The notes beneath the pieces were generated by a model. It was not told the DNA's origin, searched no databases, and saw nothing but the letters and a program-made list of their open reading frames with translations. Position numbers and translations under genes: made by a program. DNA of 64,000 nt from Beroe forskalii (taxonomy: Eukaryota > Ctenophora > Nuda > Beroida > Beroidae), in contig WFMF01000142.1 in assembly GCA_011033025.1 (NCBI GenBank), positions 248,001 to 312,000 on the forward strand. Direction: 5' to 3'. Below are positions 23,230-36,105 of the stretch, piece by piece (the first letter of the stretch is position 1; each line of letters starts with the position of its first letter).

Positions 23230-26200
23230 TGTCCATTACATTAGACAATGGACATGATAATTTTAGAATTTCAGGCTTATCCAATTGATAGCTCAGAATG
23301 AAAGATGGCAGTTTTAGATTTAAAACACAATTCAAATTAACTTCTGTAACTGAGGTACTTCAAATGAGAGCCATGTAGACTAAACATCCAAAGAAGTGGT
23401 AAGACATCAACCAGTACATCATGCTAACGTTTCATTTATTTCAATATGATTTATGAAATAAAAAACTCGCTTTCACACCTTCTCACTTTCTCTGAAGTCT
23501 TTTTAATTTGGCCTGCAGGACCTTTCTATTAATCCCATGAATGCTGCTCTAGCAAATCTAGATTCAACATACCACTTTATATAAAGAACTAGCAGCCTTT
23601 AAACAATGATCTTAATCAATCATAGATTAGCTTCAGTAAATGTCGGAGTCTTTAGCAACAGTTATGTGTGCAATGATCCTCCCTGACCAATCATCACTGG
23701 ATGTAGGTCAGGTAACCGGTGGTTTAGAGTGACGTTAGTGTGATGCTTTATGAGGGGGAATTGAGGGCGTCCCACTGCCACCAAACGCTGGAAGTCCGGG
23801 AGTATATAGAGTGATTCGTGCTGTATTCTTCGAAACAAGGAGCTGTTTAGCATGTAATAGTGAGGGTACCTCAACTGAACCTTACTCTCATGGATCATTA
23901 TCATTACAAAGGACACGTCTTATTCGTGGCAACTAATCGTCAATTGAACTATTGGTAAGGTACTTACAGCTGATAATTAGAATGTTTTGTCGGCCTGGAA
24001 CACAACAATCACTAGCTATGTTAGAACTTATTAGGTTGTCACGAAGGCTCTGCTGCTGAATTGCTTCGAGTATTTTAGAGTCATGTTGTCTACTTGATTG
24101 TCATAGAAATCAGCTATAACGCTCTTGATTTAATAACATCATGTTTTTAAGTAGGTGTGGCTGCTGGAAAATCCTATTATTTAAATGTTTCGACCGCCAC
24201 ACCCATCCACTTTACCCACTAAACCACTCCCTGCCTCCATTACACGCTTTATTTTCCACTTTAATATGCTCCAAATTATTTTATATACCCGATTTAGCGG
24301 GTGTGCTGGCTACAACTCAAGCCACTCACACGCACTCTGTCTAAATGGCTTGTATCCACACGTCCACCTGTACCTTCCCATTGTCCCTTGTTTACTAATT
24401 TAGCTGCCCGTTGCTCGTGCCTGTTCTGATATATACCGTATCACAGTAAGCTAATCATTTCCTGATTGATGACAACCTCACTCCCTCTGCGGCGGTGATT
24501 ACTGATAGCCTTGCACACCTCAACTGATTCAGTAACATTAATTTGCTCATTGATAGGTGACACTCTTAATTATGGCACCGCTTATCAAGTTGGCATTTAA
24601 TTGATGAAATGCAGCATACATTAATTTGAATGTCACGATTTAATGTACTCCATAATGCACTCAGAGATTCATTGGGAAGCTGGATTGTTAGTTCCACTTG
24701 ACATAATAACTTTGTAATAACTTTACAAGTTAACAATAATATGATAATTATAATAAAATTATAACCTAAGCCGTTAGATGATTAAAATAGGAACTGAACA
24801 TAATAGCTTATTCATTTCTTCTTCACTTAGTATCTATATGTATAGTTTAAAATGACACAATATGAATACCATTTTATTTTTTGTTCTAGATAGTTTCGGT
24901 TTTGCGTTTCAAATAATACCGGTTTCGTTGAAGTATACTTACTACATCATGACTTGTGATATAAAGAGTCAAATATGGCCTGGCATATATGCTATTTCTC
25001 AGTGCATCACACTGTAGCCCATCATTCATATGACATCAGACGTTCACCAAGAATGGTTCTTAAGTTCTTGTACTCTTATGAATTCTAATTAGTCTCTGGT
25101 GATAGAACCTGCCACACTGTACCTTGTTCCAATTCATATAATACCCTCTGATGTCTGATGTATTATACTATGTTGAACTCTGATTCTCATAATATGCTGC
25201 CCTCTGAATACGTTGATTGACGTCAAAGTACACTGGGTTACTCTACCACCCACATCATGTCAAATGCGCGGTGATATTCAGAGTTTTAGACGGTTCGAAC
25301 TACCTAATTCCCCGTCATGTTTGATAACCTGGGGCGTATGCTGTATATATATAGTATGAATATCAACAACACAACATGTTCGTAGTATTATGTCGCAACT
25401 ATTTGGCAATATCAAGTGCGTCTCATATCATGAAACTGTGGTGGACTCAACAATAATCCTCGTGTGCCACTGTGACGTAGGTAGCAATTCATATTCGATT
25501 CGCAAATTAGTGGAACCTTTCATGATTGTGGCCCCTGTTATAGTTATTCTATCATCAAAATGAGATGAGAAAGACCACCTTCTATAGGTTAGTTTTTATT
25601 ATGGAAATCAAGTAGTGACGTTTCACAAGGTGTTTTCAGCGATATCACGATTGTACTATTCTGATAGTCTTGGCTGAACCGCTGCTTTCATAAGTAATTC
25701 ATGAATTACCGAGAAATACCTCGCATTCTTTCAGGTATTCCTGATATAACTCGGCAAGTTCGGCTTGATGCTTTGAACGGTTTTTAGACTGAGACTTGAA
25801 CTTTCATGGGCAGGTTTTTAAAGAATCCCAAGACCACCAGCCAGTGCTATTACCGGCCCTGTGTCAAGGCCGGCCGGCTAGCCTTCCAGTCGAGTGACTC
25901 CGACAGTCAGCTGTGATTTCCCGCGGACACTACAGTGAATGAGCGAGCGTGTTACTGGAAGCCAGGAGTGATTTGTGAGCCAATGATCTGGAGCAACCAC
26001 GAGCAGGGAGTTTTAAACTCCTCATGACGTCACCAGTCTGATAATAAGAGAGAGCCTGTGTGTTACATACCTCCAGGGAGGATGTAGTGACCAGGGAGCA
26101 TGGGGAGGTATTCCTCATCAGTTTACCATACTAAACCCTGATAATGACGTCATAGGCCATGGTCTATTGTTGGGGAAGTGCCTTGAGCCATGGTTGGAGC

Positions 26201-26364
26201 ATCTGTCACCACCTTGTCGGTTGGTGGTGTGTGCGTACAGTCAAGTATCTGAAGTAGTTTAATGCAATATCGCGCAGTGTTGCACTTATATCATCGCGTT
26301 ACAGAGAGATATAACGAATTGAGTGAGCAAACTGTTTTCCTGTTTTGAAGACATTTCCTGGTGT
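23230..26364. other. gene-poor region
   Basis: No recognisable gene. A GC-rich spot with GGCCGGCCGGC lies at about 25868-25880. Short frames (23662, 24141, 25930) carry no family signal. Confidence 0.4.
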
Positions 26365-26368
26365 TTAA

Positions 26369-27913
26369 CACTTAAAGTGTTTGGCTTTTAAACTTACGTA
26401 AAGTGTTTGGTGGGTAAATTTTGCCCAATCTTTAAGTTCGTATATCAGAAAGATAAATCATGATAGAGGTTAAAACAGGAAAAATATAGAACAAGGTATC
26501 TAACATTATGTTACAACTGAATTTGGTGGCATATTGAGTATGGAGCTACAATATTTCATTTTGAGTCTCTGTTGGTCACTTTCATGGGTGATACTGTATT
26601 GGGCAAAACTGCCCATTGGGCAGAATTCGCCCAACTCATTTTTTACCAAATTTAGCTTTGTATTTCGAACATTTTATTACTCAAATTGCAACTTAAAAGC
26701 ATGGATATAAGTTAGAAATTGTTCTTTAAACTCACAACAAAATTTTTGGATAAAAATTGGGAAGAATAATAGATATTCTCGATGAAGGTTTGGTTGTATT
26801 TTACCCAAGGAATTTGGACATTTTGTGCCCAAATAATTGGGCGATTTATATCCAATTTCATTGCTTGGGTATTATTTGCCCAAATCACTTCAAAGGTGTA
26901 TTTCCATAGATTGCAACGATGTTTCTCCATTTTTTTTAATCATTATGGACTTATGAGAAGAAAAGTGAAATTTCTTTGAAAAATATATCACACACTTTTG
27001 ATGGATGTTCTAATAAAGTGAAAAAACTTCATGTTCATGATCATCTATGGTTGATATTTGAATTAAACGCAAGAACTCCTTCAGATGAGATGATCCACAC
27101 CCCATAAATCTCATGCATATTATCGATTTCACTTCCCTTGACTAAAAAAATCTGCTGGCTGAGCATCGAACTTCTTAGTAGCTCCAAGGATTCGGATTTA
27201 TGCTAATTTCTATGTTAGGTATACAAATTTAAAGACCGCCACATTTTACATGCCTTCAAAGGCAATTTCAATGCTTTATGAATTTCAGTAACCCCTTGCT
27301 TCTTGAACTGTCTTGATAAGAGTTGAACAATTAATTGAGAATTCAAATCAAACGCTAGAAAAGTGACAAATGCCATAAAATTGTTTAAAATGCAACGGGT
27401 TAAATCTATTGAATTTGTGACGTTTTTCCATGTCATTTCCCAACTTTTTGAGCATTACTGGCCAATTATTTGAGACATATTCTGAGGTATTAGGGAAATG
27501 GGCATAATGCCCGCCTGATCAATTGGACAAATTCACCCAAGGATTGGAGACGATTCGCCCAAGAATTGGTCACAGTTTGCCCAAGAATTGGGTGAAATTT
27601 GCCCAAAAAGTTTTGGAGTGACACTTTTCACCCACTACAGTTGGGCAAATCTTGCCCACAGAATTATTTTGCCCAATTGGGCAGCATTTACCTAACCCAA
27701 ATTCGGCAAATTTGGTAGGCAAATTTGCCCAAAAGTGGTGTTTTCATATTCTGAAATCTAAACACTCTCGGGGATTGCCACTGAGCTACCTTCAAATGGG
27801 CCATATATTTAGGAAGCTACTGAGAAATTGATGCCGCTAACTATTTGCATTTTTGTGTAAAGTTTATTTAATTTTGAGTTTGGGCAGAATATGCCCACCA
27901 AACACTTTAAGTG
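26369..27913. mobile_element. TTAA-flanked non-autonomous element (piggyBac-like), 1.5 kb
   Basis: Both ends are CACTTAAAGTGTTTGG in inverted orientation, flanked by TTAA at 26365-26368 and 27914-27917. TTAA duplication is the hallmark of piggyBac-type insertion. Just inside the left end, AAAGTGTTTGG is repeated, after which similarity to the right end resumes (TGGGTAAATTTTGCCCAA against TGGGCATATTCTGCCCAA). The left end therefore carries a roughly 25-base internal duplication. The interior is crowded with TTGGGCA/TGCCCAA words, especially 26600-26670 and 27500-27730. No transposase frame is present. Confidence 0.75.
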
Positions 27914-28091
27914 TTAAGATGTTAAATTATCTTAATGACGACTACGGGGAAATTAGCTAACTCAAATTCTATATCCAAGCAATTGATATTACAGATTTTT
28001 CAATTATCAGGACGTAATGTGTTAACTTTTGAAGTGATGTAATTTCAAGACCTGGAGGTCCTGGACTTCGGATACCGTGTCACAATAATCA

Positions 28092-28343
28092 TTGAATGCT
28101 CATTATCATTCCGATAATGATGAATCTGAGATGGCTCTTGACAAAGGCAAGGAAGCGTTGCTACGTCCAGGCATTTACCTCAGACGTATGACTTACCTAT
28201 TATTGTCATATGTCTCTCAGACGATGGTAACAGGCTACAATGTGAGAGCCATTTCCAGGCGATTGTCTCCCGGCATACTATTGTGTCACGTGACAGTTAG
28301 CCAGTTGTGTCATGACTTCATTCATGCAGTCGAATATATGTGA
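28092..28343 (+). CDS. weak candidate ORF, unknown product
   Basis: Up to 83 codons, opening from a non-ATG start with the first ATG a few codons in, squeezed between the TTAA-flanked element and the foldback element. The composition (NDESEMALDKGKEALL) is protein-like but no domain is recognised and no splice site is evident. Confidence 0.15.
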   Translation: MNAHYHSDNDESEMALDKGKEALLRPGIYLRRMTYLLLSYVSQTMVTGYNVRAISRRLSPGILLCHVTVSQLCHDFIHAVEYM

Positions 28344-30505
28344 TGTCGTTGTTCTTCAGGCAATTCTGGACCAGAATCATCTTGGTACATAAAATGTATC
28401 GCTATTCACATGCCTGTGGGGCCACGCCCATGCCACGCCCTTAAGCGCGTATGAGTAAAATTCATATCTCGGCCCAGGAAGGTCGTAGAGACTTCGTTTT
28501 TAGCTCAAACGAACTGCAATGGCCATGTTTATATTCGACTTGTTAATTAACATATGCCCTAAAATGCTCAGGAAAAAAGTTATGGGCGAAAAACTGATTT
28601 TTGGACCATACGCGAGCCATGTATTTGACGATTTTTCGTATCTCGGCCCAGGATGGTCGTAGAGACTTTGATTTTAGCTCAATAGAACCACAATGGCCGC
28701 GTTTATAAACAATTTGTCAATCAAAATATGCTCAAAAGTGCCCAGAAGTAGAGTAATGGGCCAAAAACTGGTATTTCAACCATGCATGGGGCATGTAAAG
28801 AATGATTTTTGTATGGATGAACCTACCCAAAATAAGCTAAAAGTATAGGCGAAGACTTTGAATCATGTTTTTCGGCATGCAATCAAAGACCATTCTGCTC
28901 ACGCTCCACAGTGTAATAATGTAAATTGTACAATCTTCCTTGATGATTTGTATATTTCATCTATAGACTACAGTACAGAAGTGCTGAAGTATGATCAGCA
29001 ATCAACCGTGTCTCGAAAGTTAGTAGGAAAACAGTAGGTAAAATGAAACAAAAAAGAATGAACTAAAAGACAAATATTATCATGCTCATATATTAATGAA
29101 GGAACAAATGAAAATAATTTAAAAAAAACATGACCACTTAGTGCTCTTGGCTAACAATGTGTCATCACTTCATCAGTTGAGCAAGGGTGATTATGGGGTA
29201 CAAAGTGTATCACGCACTGTTTTTTGGCTCTCTAGCACAAGAAACATATGGATGCATACATACTTGGTAATGGAAGATCATGCTTATAATGGGCATTACC
29301 TATCATAAATTTCGGATGATTTATTTCAAATCTTCTAACTTTCTAACTTACTTTCAATATTTGACTGAATTCAGTTCCTTGCGCCTTTCCCTTCAGTCAT
29401 TCGCTATTTATTAACCACTTATATTGTAGGATACCTGACAAGCTGCATCTTTATCCCTTGTCCTGTGACATTACTACATGCAGCATACAGTCACAGCCAA
29501 TAGGGTTTAATTTCTCACAGCATCTTGTTTCCAACTACCTATTATTTTATGATTAATAACCTAGATCATGCACGTATTATGGCATTTCATAACCTGACCC
29601 TAACCTTTATAACCCTTACACTAACCCTGACGCTAACCCTTAACTTAACCCAGACCTTTACTCTGGAATTGAAATATTATGAGTTGAAATGCTATTATGA
29701 GACTTGTTGCGAGAATAAATGACCATTCCCCGCATATCTACTGGATTACAAGGAAGCACGAAATTCTTTATGAAATATCATCTCAGTGTTGCATCAAGAA
29801 CTGGAGGAATAAAATCTTAAATTCGTTCATCTAATTCAAATTTCAGAATAGATAGGTAGGCTAATGGCTATACAAGTATACTGTCTCTTTCTATTTACAT
29901 AAAGTACCATAAACATCAAACATAGGTAAATGAGATTGCCCAGGAGCTTAATCAACCATAGATGAGCCGAACTCACTGCCAAAACTCACAGGCCCCAGCA
30001 AGTGGCGAGTAAGTTTGTAAAGGATTAGACTAAATTTTCACCAAATTTATCATATTCTGAATAAAATTATCTTCGAGTCGTCAGATAACTGTAAAATAAG
30101 ATAATTGATGAAAAAAGCCAATTTTACTGATATTAAGCACTACTTACATAACATGCCACAATGTGATTACCTGCATGAGCTGGAACTTGACACTGGCAAT
30201 AAAGTAAAGAATATGCTCAAGATCAGTACAAATGGATTTTCATCAATCATCATAGATTTAGTCAATTTTGCTGATTTGTGGCACTACAATATGCATTCAG
30301 TATCACAAACTGTTTACATTAAAAGACCAAAAGTGTTAGGCCAATAATTAATTGGTAAATAAGACCATAAACAGTATTTAGTGCTATCAAGTTGCTTCGA
30401 AAAGATAGCTGGGTACTAGATTTTCTGAGGCTTTCTAAATAAATTATCAAAAGCTCCAAATGATAGTTATCTAATGCTCCAAAGGTATTCGGTCATTTGG
30501 CCTAA

Positions 30506-30874
30506 CTGGACATTTGGCCTAACGCTGGTTAGGGCTTTAGGGTCTGGGGAGACAGATAAATTCAAAATTGTGTGAGTTTTAGGCGTTCTAACGCCTAAAA
30601 CTCACACAATTTTGAATTTATCTTCTAAGCGACAGAAAATAGAGCTAATAGTCAAGTCACTGCTCAATAAACCAAATTTTGTGATATCACGAAATACTCC
30701 AAAGTTTGGGATAATTCAGTTGTCACTTATAATTTAACTTAAAGAATTATCTTTGAAATAAATGGGCTAAAACGATGTATGTTTTGCCAGCATTCAGCAA
30801 GATTGAAACTTTTTGGAGCAGGTTCTAGGTCATTTGTTTAACTGGACATTTGGCCTAAAGGCCAAATGTCCAGT
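30506..30874. mobile_element. small nested element with ACTGGACATTTGGCC inverted ends
   Basis: ACTGGACATTTGGCC opens at about 30506. At the right end the same 15-mer (30841-30855) is followed after 4 bases by its perfect inverse (30860-30874). The longer phrase GGTCATTTGG/T..TAACTGGACATTTGGCC occurs at both about 30491 and 30828 as a direct repeat. Inside sits the 33-bp palindrome at 30555-30622. It looks like a MITE inserted in the foldback element. Confidence 0.45.
30555..30622. repeat. perfect inverted repeat, 33-bp arms, 2-base loop
   Basis: The left arm 30555-30587 and right arm 30590-30622 are exact inverse copies. The element could extrude as a cruciform or form an RNA hairpin. It would be unusual for so old-looking a region to keep such symmetry without recent origin. 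Confidence 0.95.
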
Positions 30875-31653
30875 GGGTCAGTCTATGTTGGTATTTGCAA
30901 CTCTTCTGAGTCAAGAACAACCAATAAAACTGATAAGTGATAACGTATCAAAATGTGTAACTCAATTTGTCACTAAGTTTACTGGTGAATTGCTGATTAT
31001 GGATCTATGTAGTAATTTAGCTCTTCTGAACTTTTGAAGTAAGTAGTAACAAAGTTGAATTATTTCACTATAGGCATAATTAGTTCTACAGATTGCAGAT
31101 GAAAAATAAATTGTAGTCCCAAATTGTTTCTAGCACAAAGGCAGGTCAAACCCAACCTAAAAACGTGTCCCTGTGGCAATTTAAATTCGATATATCCTTT
31201 GATACATGTCCCACGCATGGTTGAAATACCAGTTTTTGGCCCATTACTCTACTTCTGGGCACTTTTGAGCATATTTTGATTGACAAATTGTTTATAAACG
31301 CGGCCATTATGGTTCTATTGAGCTAAAAACAAAGTCTCTACGACCATCATGGGCCGAGATACGAAAAATCGTCAAATACATGGCTCATGTGATGGTCCAA
31401 AAATCAGTTTTCGCCCATAACTTTTTTTCCTGGGCATTTTAGGGCATATGTTTATTAACAAGTCGAATATAAACATGGCCATTGCGGTTCGTTTGAGCTA
31501 AAAACGAAGTCTCTACGACCTTCCTGGGCCGAGATATGAAGTTTACTCATACGCGCATAAGGGCGTGGCATGGGCGTGGCCCCACAGGCATGTGAATAGC
31601 GATACATTTTATGTACCAAGATGATTCGGGTCCAGAATTGCCTAAAGAACAAC

Positions 31654-33640
31654 CTGGAATGGTCAAAAATTCTGGGCAACGAAATGCATACACATCTGCA
31701 GCTGGCTTCTCTAGTATTTAAGCAATATGCACGGGTTTCTTGAATGTTCTTCAGTGGGTGCTTTAGTGCGCATTACACATTGCATTTCTTCATGGCTGCC
31801 ACCTCCAAACTTCAATCTTTCAATACCAAAAAAGGGGTTGTTTCGTCTTCTAGTTAAATTGACCTCTTCTTCTCGAACTTGCTATACAGGCTGAAGACTG
31901 CCCAGTATGGCAATATATATGCGACTTCGTTTCAAAAGCATCACCGTACATTCAACATCATTGCGTAACAATATATGAAAATATTAACCGCTTGACCGTT
32001 TGCTCAAAAAGGGTATAATTTTAGCGAAAAATGATTGATGAGAATAGGCTTTGAAGAATATAACTGTAGGACGACGTTGAGATGCATATTGAACGAAGCG
32101 CAGCCGAGTCTTATATGCACAATATGCACCGAAGCGATGGCCTCTTGCTATAATAATAGGTGAGCAGACCCCCAGTGTAAGAGATTCGAAGCAGCAGAGC
32201 TCTATTCCCGTACCTGCAGGCACTCATCATTAATTTGGATTTATAAGCTGAATGGGTGAGTAGTGAGTACTGGTGCTTTCTTGAATCGTTAATCGGAAGT
32301 TTGTTTAAATGTTTAAATGCGGTACGTGAACATCGACATAGGGAAGATATGATTCGGATACGTACGATAAAATACTATTTTTAACGTGCATAATATGATA
32401 AGGTTAACCCCACTTTCCACATGCATATTATGCATGTTTATGCAGACTGATATTCTGCTGCCTTAGATAATATAACAATAGCAACCATCGCTGGTTATAG
32501 TTATTATCTATTCAACTATTCTAGTTATATGTTCTATTATTCAGTATTCCTTATTACTGCTAGCGGTGATCGCAATCCAGATCATTGCTTGCAATTACTT
32601 CAATCATATTCATACTACATCTCTTTACAGTAATGTACATTGTTGGGAAGTAATGGAGTAATTGCACTTGCTAATCCATCACTTTAAAACACCTAAATAA
32701 GGCTTTAATGCTAATGATAGCAGCTGCTAGGCTAGAGAATGTAAAGAATTAGGGTCGATCCTTATCTGCTTAAGCTAATGATATATTCTGCTGCTCAAAG
32801 TGTATGTTAATTTGAATATAATCTGTGGATTTAGAGAGGCTCAGTAGTAACTAGGCATGTCAAGTTCAGGTAGTATTACCAACATACAGGGCTCACCCTA
32901 CAACCTTACACTGTCTCACAAACAATACCCTGGAGATGATCTATCATACTGCTCGGATATTAACTTTTAGATCCGCATTCAGGTGCTTATGCCATGATCA
33001 AAACTTACCTGCATCTCCAGTCAGTTCATATTAAGGTACTTATTGTCATTTGATTCGGTTTCAAGTCCCAATCAGTTGTTTTTAGCTTCGTAGATGAGGG
33101 GAGATGAGTTAGATACAGAATTGTGCCCATAATTTGCCATAGCCTTCATTCCCAAACTCTCACCTTAATCCTGACCATTGATTCCTATTACTCTATTTGC
33201 GTGTTTTTGGCATGTGAGGCTTGTGAGATCACAGCACACCAAAGAGTGGATTTTGCAGCTAGAAACCCTGTATGATTCTACAGCTCACCGTTTGCCGATG
33301 CTGTGTCTCATGTAGCGCGAGTGTAACATTGGTGTACAAATCAGTAATCATACCACCCTCAAGCTCAATGAATAAAATGAAGCTCCCAGAGGCTGATGAA
33401 GAGTTGCGATCATCTCCCACAGACACACACAGACACACACAGACACTCACACAATATAGAGAGTGACGGTGTGTGTACATGTGTGTGTAATCATCGCTGA
33501 TTAGGTCTCTGCATGTTAAAACACCTAAATAGACGACGTGTATGGTATGAGGGGGGAGGGAGAGCCGCTATCACAATCACAAGTCTCTCTCTGAGAGCGA
33601 GTCTGTGTTCGTGACATATACATGTTTAATGAGCGGGTAT
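31654..33640. other. gene-free region
   Basis: No recognisable gene. CAGACACA microsatellite at about 33419-33455 and purine-rich or G-rich simple sequence at 33540-33735, including a run of 12 G at about 33719-33730. Confidence 0.45.
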
Positions 33641-33811
33641 TGAGAGAAATGTGTGTGGGGGTGAATGTAGGGGGAGGGGAGGACTAACTCAGCTTCTTGT
33701 GAGTGTGTGTAATACGTGTGGGGGGGGGGGAAGACTGCTACCGGCTGCTCTCAAAGTAAGGAGGCATCATTTAACTAAAGGTATTATTTATTGTAATACT
33801 GGACAGACTTT

Positions 33812-34054
33812 CTATAGGAATCCGGCAACCTTGGCTCGATCAAACCAGCTCAGTAGTGGGAAGAACTCCTGTTCCATATCAGTCTTCTGAAGTTCATCAG
33901 CACGACGGACATTTGTTGCGTTTGAATCGGACCAATACAATGTAGCCGACAGCTTTGGTTGAGAGGTCCCGGGTATTATCAGAAGTAACGTCCAGAGAGT
34001 AGAATTTAGGAGTTGAGTGTGTTGAGGTCGCACTTGTAGGCTCACACAGCCCAT
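33812..34054 (-). CDS. candidate small ORF or exon, shared by copies 1 and 2
   Basis: ATG at 34054 opens 80 codons. A hydrophobic stretch at about residues 15-31 (LLNSTLWTLLLII) could be a signal peptide. It is followed by LSATLYWSDSNATNVRRADE and LQKTDMEQEFFPLLSWFDRAK, which read like a real protein. The equivalent frame in copy 2 (about 39985-40117) keeps YWSDLNAANV and SWFHRAK but has an in-frame TAA upstream. Over about 40 shared codons I count more replacement than silent differences, so there is no sign of purifying selection. No family recognised. Confidence 0.3.
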   Translation of the reverse strand: MGCVSLQVRPQHTQLLNSTLWTLLLIIPGTSQPKLSATLYWSDSNATNVRRADELQKTDMEQEFFPLLSWFDRAKVAGFL

Positions 34055-35172
34055 GTTCTTTAGAATTTAAAAATAGTGACAGATGTCTAGTTGCTGTCAG
34101 GATCTATTGTTACTACTAGCTATAATTTACATCAGCTACAAGCTATTCAACACTAGCTATTCAACTCTGCCACGCGCTAATTATTTGGGCACAATAGAGG
34201 GGTTCTATCAGTGCAATTAGCAGGACTGTTAGAATGTTAGACCCTGGATCTGTGATACGAAAATTAAAATTTCAGAGGCTAAGATATAATTTTAAGTGGA
34301 TGGATCATGCACATCCCACTATCCCAGCTTTGTTGGAAATTACCGTAAAATGTAGCTATTTGCCGTACGAGGTAGTAGTTAGGTACGTGTGTGTTTGGAG
34401 GTACGTTCCTCTGCGTTTTAAATGCACAACCCTTGATAATACCTTGCATATAAAATATTCTAACAACGCCACAGTGAGAGGAGCCGGCGCAGGAACAATA
34501 GGATAATGTTTTAATGTTTTTGTGTGTGCGTGTCTGCTTCCCTAGTATAATGGTGGCTCTGTGTGTACGTGTGTTAGTGTGTTCGTGTGTGTAGCCTCAG
34601 TACACCCGGTGTAAGAACACTTTACTCCTATTCTATGCCATTATATGATAAGAGACTATCATGACGTCGCCTTTATCAAGTGAGCTGGGAACAAATAATT
34701 CTTACAACTTCATGTTTTCTTCCAATCGGAATACATTATATTTTCAAAACTCTCAAATCTGAATTTGAGTCAGATTCTGCTCTGAGCTCCATTTTTATCT
34801 GAATTTATCCTCCCAGCAAGATATATAACGTTTAAATATATCATATATCAAGACACATGATGTGAAATAAAGTCTGGTTCCAGGGAGGCTACAGACATCT
34901 CTCTTCCCGGATTGTTACAAGTTGAAACTGTTGAAACGTGCTAGTTACGACACGTAATGATTGTGTACGAGTTGGTTATCATATTATATTATTATTACCT
35001 GGTAGTACTAATATATGTATTGTAAAGCTTTATAATATAGCTCTGGACTGAGTTTCCATTTTAGTACTGTACGTTGCGCGTTATAATATGATTTGTTACA
35101 GTTTGATACTCGGGCTTTCAACGTGACTCTACTGTCACGTTTGCTTTTCCACCTGACACCTGTGCCAACATG

Positions 35173-36105
35173 CTCGGGCTAAGACACTACTTCACCCCAA
35201 CATGCTCTCTCAGCTTCACTACACTTACTAAGACACTGTACTTCATGCTACACTAAGACACTACTTCACCCCAACATACTCTCCCAGCTTCACTACACTT
35301 ACTAAGACACTGTACTTCATGCTACACTAAGACACTACTTCACCCCAACATACTCTCCCAGCTTCACTACACTTACTAAGGGGGGGGGTGTCACTGTCCC
35401 AATTGTCCCAAACTCAAGAAAAAGTGAATTGGGACAGGGACAATTGGGACAAATGGGACATTTGGGACAAATGGGACAATTGGGACAAATGGGACAGAGA
35501 AAATGGATCAAATGGGACACAAAAAGTGAATTTGGACTGGGACAATTGGGACATTTGGGACAATTGGGACAGAGAAAATGGAAAAATTGGATTCAAAAAA
35601 GTGAATACGGACTGGGACAAATGGGACATTTGGGACAAATGGGACATTTGGGACAATTGGTACAAAAGTGACAGATACAACTGGGGCCATATGATTGTGT
35701 TTTTGAGCAGCAGTTTAGTGTTATTTTGTCTTAGCCTGCTACAAAGCGGCACTTGCTGCGTTGCAACTGTCTTTTTCCTATCATGGGTTTTGGGATAGGG
35801 AAGTGGGAACACTTAACCACTGCAAACAAACACAACCAAAACTTGTACTTAGTATATTAGTATGAATATAAATTTCATTTCAATGATAGAAAAACTTTGA
35901 TCAATGTAAAAAATGATAAATGACTGATTTTTTCAACTTTTTGTTTGTCCCAATTGTCCCAAATGTCCCAGTTGTCCCAATTGTCCCAAAAACCAGTCCC
36001 AAACTCAAAAAAAAGTAAATTGGGACAGGGACAATTGGGACAATTGGGACACTGAAACTCCCCCCACTAAGACACTGTACTTCATGCTAAACTACTTCAT
36101 AAAAC
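35173..36105. repeat. 69/73-bp satellite, copy 1 remnant (about 3 units, interrupted)
   Basis: Units of AAGACACTACTTCACCCCAA / CTTACTAAGACACTGTACTT type; here the period is about 73 because of an extra CAGC. The array is split by the G-rich element at 35380-36065. Confidence 0.85.
35380..36065. mobile_element. G-rich-ended element (686 bp) with internal 10-bp minisatellite
   Basis: Ends are imperfect inverted repeats: GGGGGGGGTGTCACTGTCCC at the left against GGGGGGAGTTTCAGTGTCCC inverted at the right. ACTAA flanks both sides (35375-35379, 36066-36070). The satellite reads straight through ACTAAGACAC when the element is removed. The interior has GGGACAATTG / GGGACAAATG units of 10 bases (35420-35670) and an inverted group near the right end (35945-36000). 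Open frames made of WDKWDNWDKWD or its inverse are artefacts. No transposase seen; superfamily unknown. Confidence 0.7.

Larger units (their letters stand above)
28348..31653. mobile_element. foldback-type element with long inverted arms (3.3 kb)
   Basis: The left arm (28348-28800) and right arm (about 31198-31653) are inverted copies of about 455 bp, diverged by scattered substitutions. Outer ends read GTTGTTCTT and AAGAACAAC. Each arm carries two related modules around ATCTCGGCCCAGG...GGTCGTAGAGACTT about 170-190 bp apart. The 2.4-kb interior shows no transposase. It contains nested palindromic pieces at 30506-30874. No clear target-site duplication was found. Short plus-strand frames inside (29525, 30105, 30813) are not convincing. 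Confidence 0.8.

Noticed and set aside
29580..29660. Interstitial telomere repeat (CCCTAA-like words)
   Set aside because: Spacing is irregular and most words are imperfect; consistent with chance in a C/T/A-rich stretch.
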